From an uncultured Blautia sp. (GTDB lineage: Bacteria > Bacillota > Clostridia > Lachnospirales > Lachnospiraceae), in contig USPF01000046.1 of NCBI GenBank assembly GCA_900556555.1, forward strand, positions 1-16,667: a DNA stretch of 16,667 nt, read 5' to 3'. This document shows positions 8,241-14,707 of the stretch, in pieces (positions within the stretch are counted from its first letter, which is position 1; every line of letters begins with the position of its first letter). The notes beneath the pieces are model-generated. The model ran no database searches. It was not told the origin of the DNA and saw only the letters and a list, made by a program, of their open reading frames with translations. Made by a program: the position numbers and the translations under genes.

Positions 8241-9791
8241 ATGCTGACAATACAAAATCCAATTTTAAAAGGCTTTTATCCAGACCCGTCTATATGTCGG
8301 GTTGGAGAAGATTATTATTTAGTAAACTCCAGTTTTTGCTATTTTCCGGGAGTGCCCCTGTTTCACAGCAGAGATTTGGGGCATTGGGAACAGGTGGGAA
8401 ATATTCTGGACAGACCAGAACAGTTGCCATTAGAAGGCGACGAGATTTCCAGAGGTATTTTTGCCCCGGTGATTCGGTGGCATAAGGGAACTTTTTATAT
8501 GATTACTACCAATGTGGATCAGGGAGGTACCTTTGTGGTTACCTCTAAGACACCGGAAGGTCCGTGGTCTGATCCATTTTATCTGGGAGAAGAGGCAAAA
8601 GGCATTGACCCCAGTCTGTTTTTTGATGAGGATGGAACCTGTTATTATGTGGGAACCAGACCAAACAGTAACGGAGTACATTATAATGGAGATTGGGAAA
8701 TTTGGCTCCAGGAACTGGATTTAGAGAAGATGTCTCTGACTGGGGAAAGCAGAACTATATGGAAAGGTGCCATGCAAAATGCTATCTGGCCAGAAGGACC
8801 ACATTTATATAGAATCGGGGAGTACTACTATTTATTACATGCAGAAGGCGGAACAGCAGAAGACCACTGTATTTGCGTAGCAAGGACCAGAAGTTTAAAG
8901 GAACCTTTTGAGGGATGTCCCCGCAATCCGGTATTCACTCATCGTCATTTAGGACTGGAATTCCCGGTAACCTGTGCAGGACATGGGGATCTGGTAGATG
9001 ATGGACAGGGAAACTGGTATATTGTTATGCTGGCGTGCAGAAGATGTAAGGGATGCAGCAGTATGGGAAGGGAAACCTTTCTGGCAAAAGTCCAGTGGGA
9101 AAATGGATGGCCAGTGATTAATCCTGGAATTGGAAAGCTGGAAGAAAAATTAGAACTTCCAATGGAGGCGGTACGTTTCCCAAGAGAAGCCAGTGAGGAT
9201 GTGTTCTTTGAATTTCATAAAGACCAACTGCCAAAGGAACTGATAAGTATCTACGGAAGGAATCCTGAGATGTATTCACTCAGCGAAAGACCTGGTTTTC
9301 TGCGCTTACAGGCAGGAAAGCATCATGTAGGTGAAAAAGCAGTAAGTACCTATGTGGGTGTACGGCAAATGAGCTATACATTCACCACATCCCTTGGTAT
9401 GGAATTTATACCAAAAGATAGTCATAGTGGAGCTGGCTTTTTATTGTTCCAAAATCATAGAAATTTCTTAAGAGCGGAAATCAGAATGCAGAATCAAAAC
9501 AGCATACTCTGTGTTATAGAAACCATAGATGGACAAGAGAAGGTATTGAAAACCACATCGATTGAAAAAGGACTGGTAGAAATCTTGTTTCAGGTAGAGG
9601 AACAACTGGGAAAAATTTCTATTGTACAAAATGAAGAGGTCCGAGAGGTTGCAGGAGACATTGATTTAAGACCTTACAGCACAGAATATGCTGGTGGTTT
9701 TGTTGGATGTACGATGGGAATGTACGCTTCTTCCTATGGAATGGAAAGTAAGGACTATGCAGATGTTGCATGGTTTGCAGTAAGAAATTAG
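8241..9791 (+). CDS. GH43 beta-xylosidase/alpha-arabinofuranosidase, cytoplasmic
   Basis: This 516-residue protein has no signal peptide. It starts NPILKGFYPDPSICRVGEDYY, very like well-studied xylosidases such as the Selenomonas enzyme. Catalytic residues can be placed: Asp15 in YPDPS (base), Asp123 in GIDPSLFFDEDG (pKa modulator) and Glu185 in WPEGPHLYRIG (acid). The propeller covers about 1-310. A concanavalin-A-like C-terminal domain covers about 325-516 and in related enzymes helps to shape the active site. A Cys-rich loop (CRRCKGC near 271-277) is not a feature I associate with the family. It would release xylose from the non-reducing end of xylo-oligosaccharides and possibly arabinose. 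AAGGAG at 8229-8234 supports the start. It is the last gene of the locus and no intrinsic terminator is obvious after it. Confidence 0.88.
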   Translation: MLTIQNPILKGFYPDPSICRVGEDYYLVNSSFCYFPGVPLFHSRDLGHWEQVGNILDRPEQLPLEGDEISRGIFAPVIRWHKGTFYMITTNVDQGGTFVVTSKTPEGPWSDPFYLGEEAKGIDPSLFFDEDGTCYYVGTRPNSNGVHYNGDWEIWLQELDLEKMSLTGESRTIWKGAMQNAIWPEGPHLYRIGEYYYLLHAEGGTAEDHCICVARTRSLKEPFEGCPRNPVFTHRHLGLEFPVTCAGHGDLVDDGQGNWYIVMLACRRCKGCSSMGRETFLAKVQWENGWPVINPGIGKLEEKLELPMEAVRFPREASEDVFFEFHKDQLPKELISIYGRNPEMYSLSERPGFLRLQAGKHHVGEKAVSTYVGVRQMSYTFTTSLGMEFIPKDSHSGAGFLLFQNHRNFLRAEIRMQNQNSILCVIETIDGQEKVLKTTSIEKGLVEILFQVEEQLGKISIVQNEEVREVAGDIDLRPYSTEYAGGFVGCTMGMYASSYGMESKDYADVAWFAVRN

Positions 9792-9854
9792 GGAAATCCA
9801 GTATGAAAATATAAACAATACAGGATATGTGATGGGCTGTGAAATAGAAAAAAC

Positions 9855-9882
9855 TTGAAATTTTCTGAAACCGTAGTATACT
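9855..9882 (+). promoter_or_regulatory. Sigma-A-type promoter of thiD
   Basis: TTGAAA at 9855-9860 and TATACT at 9877-9882 are separated by 16 bases. Transcription would begin near 9889, only a few bases before the GGGG (9894-9897) that opens the TPP aptamer. This fits a promoter dedicated to the riboswitch transcript. Confidence 0.7.
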
Positions 9883-9889
9883 GAAAAAG

Positions 9890-10024
9890 AAAAGGGGAGC
9901 TTGCGTATCAAGCAGGCTGAGAGTAGGATGAATGCCTAGACCCGTGACCTGATTTGGATAATGCCAACGTAGGGATATATCGTAAGATTTATGCGGATAT
10001 ACCATCATTGGTATATCCGTTTTT
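9890..10024 (+). promoter_or_regulatory. TPP riboswitch (THI element) with transcriptional expression platform
   Basis: The conserved thi-box cores are present: CTGAGA at 9917-9922, then ACCTGATTTGGATAATGCCA at 9947-9966 and CGTAGGGA at 9968-9975. Visible helices are P2 (GGGG 9894-9897 with CCC 9941-9943), the P3 hairpin (GCTTG 9899-9903 with CAAGC 9909-9913), an extra P3a hairpin (TAGG 9924-9927 with CCTA 9935-9938) and P5 (TTGG with CCAA around ATAATG). Downstream, 9973-9982 (GGATATATCG) can pair over ten positions with 10009-10018 (TGGTATATCC). That would disrupt the terminator at 9994-10024 and act as an antiterminator. Because 9973-9975 belongs to the aptamer, TPP binding should free the terminator and switch thiD off. 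Binding logic is known for the class; the pairings are read directly. Confidence 0.95.
9994..10024 (+). terminator. Riboswitch-controlled intrinsic terminator
   Basis: CGGATATACCA at 9994-10004 and TGGTATATCCG at 10009-10019 form eleven perfect pairs around the loop TCAT. Five T follow at 10020-10024. It lies between the TPP aptamer and thiD, and its 3' arm is shared with the proposed antiterminator. It may also stop read-through from the xylan operon. Confidence 0.92.
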
Positions 10025-10045
10025 GGCATAAGGAGGTTAATTAGA

Positions 10046-10843
10046 ATGAAAACAGCATTAACAATTGCAGGGAGTGATTCTAGTGGTGGTGCAGGGATTC
10101 AGGCTGATATCAAAACCATGCTTTGTAATGGCGTGTATGCCATGAGTGCTATTACCGCACTGACTGCACAGAATACTACAGGAGTGACCGATATCATGGA
10201 AGTGACACCAGAATTTCTGGGGAAGCAGCTTGATATGATTTTTACAGACATTTATCCGGACGCAGTGAAGATTGGTATGGTATCGAATCCCATATTAATA
10301 AAGAAAACAGCAGAAAAACTGAAAGAATATCAGGCAAAAAATATTGTGGTGGATCCTGTCATGGTAGCTACCAGCGGTGCGAGCCTGATGCGTGAAGAAG
10401 CGGTAGAAACTCTGAAAGCACAGTTATTGCCGCTGGCGGATCTTCTGACACCCAATATACCAGAAGCCGAGGTATTGGCGGATATGAAGATTTGCACGGA
10501 AGAAGATATGATAACTGCAGCAAAAAAAATCAGTGATTCTTATGGTTGTGCTGTCCTGTGCAAAGGAGGACATAGCATCCAAGATGCCAATGACTTGTTA
10601 TACAGCAATGGCAGATACCAGTGGTTTCAGGGAAAACGGATTGAAAATCCGAATACTCATGGTACGGGATGCACCTTATCCAGTGCCATTGCATCCAATC
10701 TGGCAAAAGGATTTTCCGTGCAGGAATCGGTGCAGCGGGCGAAAGATTATATCTCAGGGGCATTGGCAGATATGCTTGATCTTGGGAAAGGAAGCGGACC
10801 GCTGAATCATGGATTTGGAATCAAGACAGAATTTTGTTTATAA
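10046..10843 (+). CDS. thiD: Hydroxymethylpyrimidine/phosphomethylpyrimidine kinase
   Basis: This 265-residue ribokinase-fold enzyme phosphorylates HMP and then HMP-phosphate to HMP-pyrophosphate, the pyrimidine half of thiamine. The N-terminal LTIAGSDSSGGAGIQADIKT is the ThiD signature. VDPVMVATSG lies at 102-111. The anion-hole and catalytic motif HGTGCTLSSAIA at 205-216 contains Cys209. Length is normal for a ThiD without fusion partners. AAGGAGG at 10030-10036 supports the start. The gene is alone between the TPP riboswitch and a terminator that begins four bases after its stop, so it is monocistronic and TPP-repressed. No thiC, thiE, thiM or HMP transporter is in the window. The role could therefore be de novo synthesis or salvage, depending on genes elsewhere. 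Related kinases such as PdxK can share the fold, but the riboswitch settles the pathway. Confidence 0.95.
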   Translation: MKTALTIAGSDSSGGAGIQADIKTMLCNGVYAMSAITALTAQNTTGVTDIMEVTPEFLGKQLDMIFTDIYPDAVKIGMVSNPILIKKTAEKLKEYQAKNIVVDPVMVATSGASLMREEAVETLKAQLLPLADLLTPNIPEAEVLADMKICTEEDMITAAKKISDSYGCAVLCKGGHSIQDANDLLYSNGRYQWFQGKRIENPNTHGTGCTLSSAIASNLAKGFSVQESVQRAKDYISGALADMLDLGKGSGPLNHGFGIKTEFCL

Positions 10844-10846
10844 ATG

Positions 10847-10871
10847 GGCACAGCTTCGGCTGTGTCTTTTT
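10847..10871 (+). terminator. Intrinsic terminator after thiD
   Basis: GGCACAGC at 10847-10854 pairs with GCTGTGTC at 10859-10866 (eight pairs, one G-T) around a TTCG loop closed by C-G, the very stable UUCG tetraloop form. Five T follow at 10867-10871. Confidence 0.93.
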
Positions 10872-10898
10872 ATGTGAATTTCTATCCCCCGGGGAGGC

Positions 10899-10926
10899 TT
10901 GTACAAACAAGAATACATGTTAAAAT
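10899..10926 (+). promoter_or_regulatory. Probable promoter of the FecBCD-type operon
   Basis: TTGTAC at 10899-10904 and TAAAAT at 10921-10926 are separated by 16 bases, just after the thiD terminator and before the binding-protein gene. The -35 region lies within a small inverted repeat, CTTGT-ACAA-ACAAG at 10898-10911. The -35 match is moderate. Confidence 0.5.
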
Positions 10927-10938
10927 AAGGGTACATTT

Positions 10939-10950
10939 GTTATTAATAAC
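10939..10950 (+). promoter_or_regulatory. Perfect palindrome in the leader, possible operator
   Basis: GTTATTAATAAC is its own reverse complement over twelve bases. It lies just after the predicted transcription start and one base before the ribosome binding site (GGGAGG, 10951-10956). This is a common place for a repressor to bind. It is AT-rich and could be chance. The regulator is unknown; metal-responsive families are only a guess from the operon's content. Confidence 0.35.
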
Positions 10951-10966
10951 GGGAGGACAGAGAATT

Positions 10967-12061
10967 ATGGGGAAAAGAACACGCATGATAGGAATGCTTC
11001 TTGCAGTTTGTATGGCAACAGGAATGACAGCCTGCGGCACAAAAAACAGCGAAAAAGAGAATGATGGAACCAGAACGATTGTGGACGGTATGAATCGTGA
11101 GGTGGAGATTCCAGAAGAAGTGGACAGCATTGTCTGCCTCAATGTGACCAGCCTTCGCTATACTTGTTATATGCAGGCAGAAGACCTGGTTGTGGGCGTG
11201 GAAGATTACGAACAAAAGCAGAGTATTACAAGACCTTATAATTATATAAATTATGATAAATTCAAAGATTTACCCATTGTAGGAAATAATGGAGAGCACT
11301 ATATCGAAGAGATTATCACTGCAGATCCAGATGTGATCATGATGTCTTCTCTTGGAAACTGCGATGCAGATGATGTACAGAAAAAGACAGGAATTCCTGT
11401 AGTAGTGATTCCAGGAAGTGACCAGATGATGGATGAGAATGTCTATGAAACCTTTAAAATCATGGGAGAAGTATATGATAAAGAAGACCGTGCAGAGGAA
11501 TTAATCAGCTATTTGGAAGATGTAAAAAAAGATCTGGACAGCAGGACAAAAGAGATTCCAGAGGAAGAAAAAGAGACGGTTTATGTAGGTGGAGTGAGTT
11601 TCAAAGGAGCACATGGATTTGAAGGAACTGAGGCAAATTATGCTCCGTTTTCTGCCATTTATGCAAAGAATCTTGCCAACGAAACTGACCAGAAGGGTGC
11701 ATTTAATATTGACTTAGAACAGGTTCTTGCATGGAATCCGGAAGTGCTTTTTGTTGATTTTAACGGTATGGAACTGATCAATCAGCATTATCAGGAAAAT
11801 CCAGATTTTTATAAGCAGTTAAAGGCAGTACAGGAAGGAAAGGTTTATTCCCAGATTTCTTTCCGTTCCAGTGCTACGAATCTTGACATGGCACTTGCTG
11901 ATACCTATTATGCCGGTACTGTGCTTTATCCAGAGAAATTCGCAGATGTAGACCCAGCAGAAAAGGCAGATGAGATCTTCGAAAAACTTCTGGGTGAAAA
12001 ATTTTATGATACATTGAAGGAGAATGGTTATGAGTTCAGACAGGTGCAGATTGGAGAATAG
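10967..12061 (+). CDS. FecB/BtuF-type substrate-binding lipoprotein
   Basis: This 364-residue extracellular binding protein belongs to the iron-siderophore/cobalamin/heme/metal class of ABC importers. A lipoprotein signal ends in TGMTAC with Cys23. The mature part opens with TIVDGMNREVEIPEEVDSIVCL, the usual start of this fold, and contains EEIITADPDVIMMS and LAWNPEVLFVDFNG, the paired lobe motifs. The segment RPYNYINYDKFKDLPIVG recalls the HemV-like subgroup, from memory. The ATG at 10967 follows GGGAGG at 10951-10956 and gives a normal signal peptide. An in-frame ATG at 10844, directly after the thiD stop, would run through a terminator and is rejected. It is the first gene of a five-gene operon ending in a methyltransferase and an FmdE-family protein. 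The ligand is not known; candidates are a metal chelate, oxyanion, corrinoid or heme. Confidence 0.88.
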   Translation: MGKRTRMIGMLLAVCMATGMTACGTKNSEKENDGTRTIVDGMNREVEIPEEVDSIVCLNVTSLRYTCYMQAEDLVVGVEDYEQKQSITRPYNYINYDKFKDLPIVGNNGEHYIEEIITADPDVIMMSSLGNCDADDVQKKTGIPVVVIPGSDQMMDENVYETFKIMGEVYDKEDRAEELISYLEDVKKDLDSRTKEIPEEEKETVYVGGVSFKGAHGFEGTEANYAPFSAIYAKNLANETDQKGAFNIDLEQVLAWNPEVLFVDFNGMELINQHYQENPDFYKQLKAVQEGKVYSQISFRSSATNLDMALADTYYAGTVLYPEKFADVDPAEKADEIFEKLLGEKFYDTLKENGYEFRQVQIGE

Positions 12062-13094
12062 CGGCAACGAAACTGCTTATAAAAGAAACCAGAAAAAAAG
12101 TGTTGTTTTTTTGGTATGCCTGGCAGTTATCTTGCTTGCAACTATTTTGTTCTCTATGTGGGCAGGGTCTTATGACACTCCTTTAAATGAATTATTAAGA
12201 GGAATGATTGGAAAAGCATCTGATCAGAAAATCAACATTGTAGTACAAAATGTCCGGCTTCCAAGAATTTGTACTGCTGCAATTGCAGGAGCAGGTCTTG
12301 GGGTTACCGGATGTATCTTGCAGGCTATTTTGAATAATCCACTGGCATCCTCCAGCACCCTGGGCGTATCTCAGGGTGCTGGATTTGGTGCAGCTTTTGC
12401 CATTATTATTCTCGGAGCAGGAAGCTCTGCAAATGGGAATCTGATGATTCCTGTCTGTGCGTTTGTGGGAAGTATGACAGTGGCCATTGTGATTTTTGCT
12501 TTATCACGATTTTGCCAGATTTCTGCGGAATCTGTGGTTCTGGCTGGTGTGGCAATCAGTTCTATGTTTACAGGAGCAACCACCCTTCTTCAGTATTTTG
12601 CAGATGAAGTAGAATTGAATGCAATGGTATTCTGGACCTTTGGAGATTTGGGAAGTACAGACTGGAAAGAAATCATATTTATGATGATTGTTGTGGCTGT
12701 TTCCGGTATATATTTCGTGCTTCACCGATGGGATTTTAATGCATTATTAAGTGGTACAGAGACAGCCACAAGCCTTGGAATTCATGTGCGGAGACTGATT
12801 ATCGTCAATATGATTTTATGCTGTTTCACAGCTTCTACTATTGTATCATATATTGGTCTGATTAGTTTTATCGGGCTGGTAGCCCCTCATATTGTACGAA
12901 TGGTCGTTGGGAATAATCATGTTTATCTTATCCCTGGTTCTATGCTGGCCGGAGCTGTGCTGCTGCTATTGGGAGACCTTGCGGCAAGAACACTGATCAG
13001 TCCGATCATTCTGCCTATCGGGGCCATTACTTCCTTCCTGGGAGCACCATTATTTTTATATCTGCTGTTCAAAGGAGGAAGCCGTTCATGTTAA
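12030..13094 (+). CDS. FecCD-type ABC importer permease
   Basis: This 354-residue membrane protein belongs to the BtuC/FecCD/FhuB family, which usually has about ten transmembrane helices. Family landmarks are visible: NVRLPRICTAAIAGAGLGVTG near 68-88, NNPLASSSTLGVSQGAGFGAA near 96-116, and a C-terminal region with GLISFIGLVAPHIVR followed by GDLAARTL and LPIGAITSFLGAPLF. Those C-terminal segments include the coupling region to the ATPase. I chose the ATG at 12030, seven bases after AAGGAG at 12017-12022. The ATG at 12024 is too close to it. The gene overlaps the end of the binding-protein gene by 32 bases and the ATPase gene by seven, so translation is probably coupled. Only one permease is present, so it should act as a homodimer. 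Confidence 0.92.
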   Translation: MSSDRCRLENSGNETAYKRNQKKSVVFLVCLAVILLATILFSMWAGSYDTPLNELLRGMIGKASDQKINIVVQNVRLPRICTAAIAGAGLGVTGCILQAILNNPLASSSTLGVSQGAGFGAAFAIIILGAGSSANGNLMIPVCAFVGSMTVAIVIFALSRFCQISAESVVLAGVAISSMFTGATTLLQYFADEVELNAMVFWTFGDLGSTDWKEIIFMMIVVAVSGIYFVLHRWDFNALLSGTETATSLGIHVRRLIIVNMILCCFTASTIVSYIGLISFIGLVAPHIVRMVVGNNHVYLIPGSMLAGAVLLLLGDLAARTLISPIILPIGAITSFLGAPLFLYLLFKGGSRSC

Positions 13095-13858
13095 AAGTAG
13101 AGAATCTCCAGTATGGATATCCGGGAGGCCCGGAAGTTTTAAAAGAGATTACCTTCAGCCTGGAAGAAGGCAAGTTCATGGCTATTCTTGGAAATAACGG
13201 AGCCGGGAAAAGTACCATGCTGAAATGTTTTAATCAGATTTTAACACCACGCCAGGGAAGTATTTCTTTAAATGGCGAGGAGATATTAAAGCTGTCTGCC
13301 AGAGAAATGGCAAAGCGGATTGCGTTTGTGGCTCAGAGTGTGCCGAATGTGAAAATGACGGTTCACGATATGGTCATGCTAGGTAGAAAACCATACATGA
13401 AATGGGGCGTCACAGAGAAGGATCATAGGATGGTTCACGAGGCCATGGACAAGCTGAAGGTTTCTTCTATGAGAGGGCGTTTTTTGAATCAGCTAAGTGG
13501 TGGAGAACGCCAGAAAGTCATGCTGGCAAGAGCCCTGGCACAAGAACCGAAGCTGCTGCTTCTTGACGAACCTACCAGCAGTCTGGATTTACAGAACCAA
13601 TACCAGGTTTTGCAGATTGTAAGAGATATCTGCCATGAAACAAAGATTTCTGCCATTGTTGTTATCCATGATCTGAATCTGGCACTGCGGTTCTGTGATC
13701 GGTTTTTATTGATGCAGGATGGGCAGGTATATGATTTCGGTACAGCAGATGTGTTAAACAGAAAGGCAATCTGGGATGTTTATGGCATTCACGGAGAAGT
13801 GGTTTCTGTGGGAGAGCAGAAGCTGGTTCTAGTGGATTCTAAGGTGACAGATGTATAG
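13088..13858 (+). CDS. ABC importer ATPase, FecE/BtuD type
   Basis: This 256-residue cytoplasmic ATPase powers the FecCD-type importer. All nucleotide-binding motifs are intact: Walker A GNNGAGKST at 35-43, Q-loop Gln83 in FVAQS, signature LSGGE at 136-140, Walker B LLLLD ending at Asp160 with catalytic Glu161, and the switch histidine His194 in VVIHDLNLA. MVMLGRKPYMKWG near 96-107 is typical of the siderophore/cobalamin subgroup. AAGGAGG at 13072-13078 precedes the start, which overlaps the permease stop by seven bases. The methyltransferase gene follows after twelve bases, with its ribosome binding site touching this gene's stop codon. That places the two downstream enzymes in the same transcript as the transporter. 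Confidence 0.95.
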   Translation: MLKVENLQYGYPGGPEVLKEITFSLEEGKFMAILGNNGAGKSTMLKCFNQILTPRQGSISLNGEEILKLSAREMAKRIAFVAQSVPNVKMTVHDMVMLGRKPYMKWGVTEKDHRMVHEAMDKLKVSSMRGRFLNQLSGGERQKVMLARALAQEPKLLLLDEPTSSLDLQNQYQVLQIVRDICHETKISAIVVIHDLNLALRFCDRFLLMQDGQVYDFGTADVLNRKAIWDVYGIHGEVVSVGEQKLVLVDSKVTDV

Positions 13859-13870
13859 GGGAAAGTGGAC

Positions 13871-14707
13871 ATGAATTTAGAAGAATTGAGAAAAGAATGG
13901 ACAAAAAAAGACCCGGAAAGAGGCGTGCTTCAGGCGAAATTGTGGGATAAGAGGGCAGGAGAATATAAAGAACGTCCAATTCCCACAGCCCAGGAACATC
14001 CATTTTTAAAACAGGTTTATGAAGAAGTGGAAATTCGTCCTGAAATGAAAATTTTAGATATCGGATGTGGTGCAGGAAGATTCAGCCTGGCATTTGCAAA
14101 AGAAGAAGCCCAGGTAACAGGCACAGACGTGTCTCCGGAAATGATTCGTGCAGCCAGGGAACTGGCAGATAAAGAGCAGTTAAAAAATGTGGAGTTTATC
14201 AATTCTGACTGGTCAGAATTAGATGTGGAACAGGCAGGATTTTCGCAGAAGTTTGACTTGGTGTTTGCCCACATGACACCGGCTGTTTCTGATTATGATA
14301 CATTAGAAAAAATGTGTGCCTGTGCAAAGAAAGACTGCTATCTGGTAAAACCATCCAGACGGAAGGACCTGGTGCTGGATGCAGCATTTGAAGCAGCTGG
14401 AATCAGCGGAAACAGAGAAGAAACAGATACCTCTGTAGCCAGAATCTTTTCCTATTTGTGGATGAAAGGATATGAACCATATCTAGGATATCGTGATGAA
14501 ATATGGGAACACAGCAGGACAATAGAAGATATGCTGGCATGGTGTACCGACCGGGCAGAACTTCAGGAAAAAGTAACTTCTGAACAAAAAGAAAAGATGA
14601 AAGAATGTTTATTACAATACAGCGAAAATGGAAAAATTCCAGAAAGGATTACCACTACAATTGTAACGATTCATTGGTGTGTAAAGGAGGAAAATTATGA
14701 GAAATAA
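13871..14707 (+). CDS. Class I SAM-dependent methyltransferase, substrate unknown
   Basis: This 278-residue soluble protein has a Rossmann-fold SAM-binding core. Motif I is LDIGCGAGR at 62-70. The acidic residue that binds the ribose is probably Asp86 in TGTDVSPEM. DWSELD at 113-118 and FDLVFAHMTPA at 128-138 follow as post-I motifs. About 55 residues precede the core and about 120 follow it; I do not recognise either as a named domain, and they probably define the substrate. I chose the ATG at 13871, about ten bases after GGGG at 13857-13860. The GTG at 13865 is too near that site. The gene overlaps the FmdE-family gene by eleven bases. The context implies that it modifies the ligand brought in by the transporter or a related cofactor. 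The substrate could equally be something else. Confidence 0.82.
   Translation: MNLEELRKEWTKKDPERGVLQAKLWDKRAGEYKERPIPTAQEHPFLKQVYEEVEIRPEMKILDIGCGAGRFSLAFAKEEAQVTGTDVSPEMIRAARELADKEQLKNVEFINSDWSELDVEQAGFSQKFDLVFAHMTPAVSDYDTLEKMCACAKKDCYLVKPSRRKDLVLDAAFEAAGISGNREETDTSVARIFSYLWMKGYEPYLGYRDEIWEHSRTIEDMLAWCTDRAELQEKVTSEQKEKMKECLLQYSENGKIPERITTTIVTIHWCVKEENYEK

Noticed and set aside
9619..10029. Minus-strand open frame of 136 codons over the GH43 end and riboswitch
   Set aside because: It runs antisense through a strongly supported riboswitch and gene, without recognisable protein features.
10844..10966. Extension of the binding lipoprotein to an ATG directly after the thiD stop
   Set aside because: It would translate through the thiD terminator and the promoter and would bury the lipoprotein signal; ATG 10967 has a ribosome binding site and a normal signal peptide.
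12024..12029. ATG 12024 as permease start
   Set aside because: It is one base after AAGGAG; ATG 12030 has correct spacing.
13865..13870. GTG 13865 as methyltransferase start
   Set aside because: Too close to the GGGG ribosome binding site; ATG 13871 fits better.
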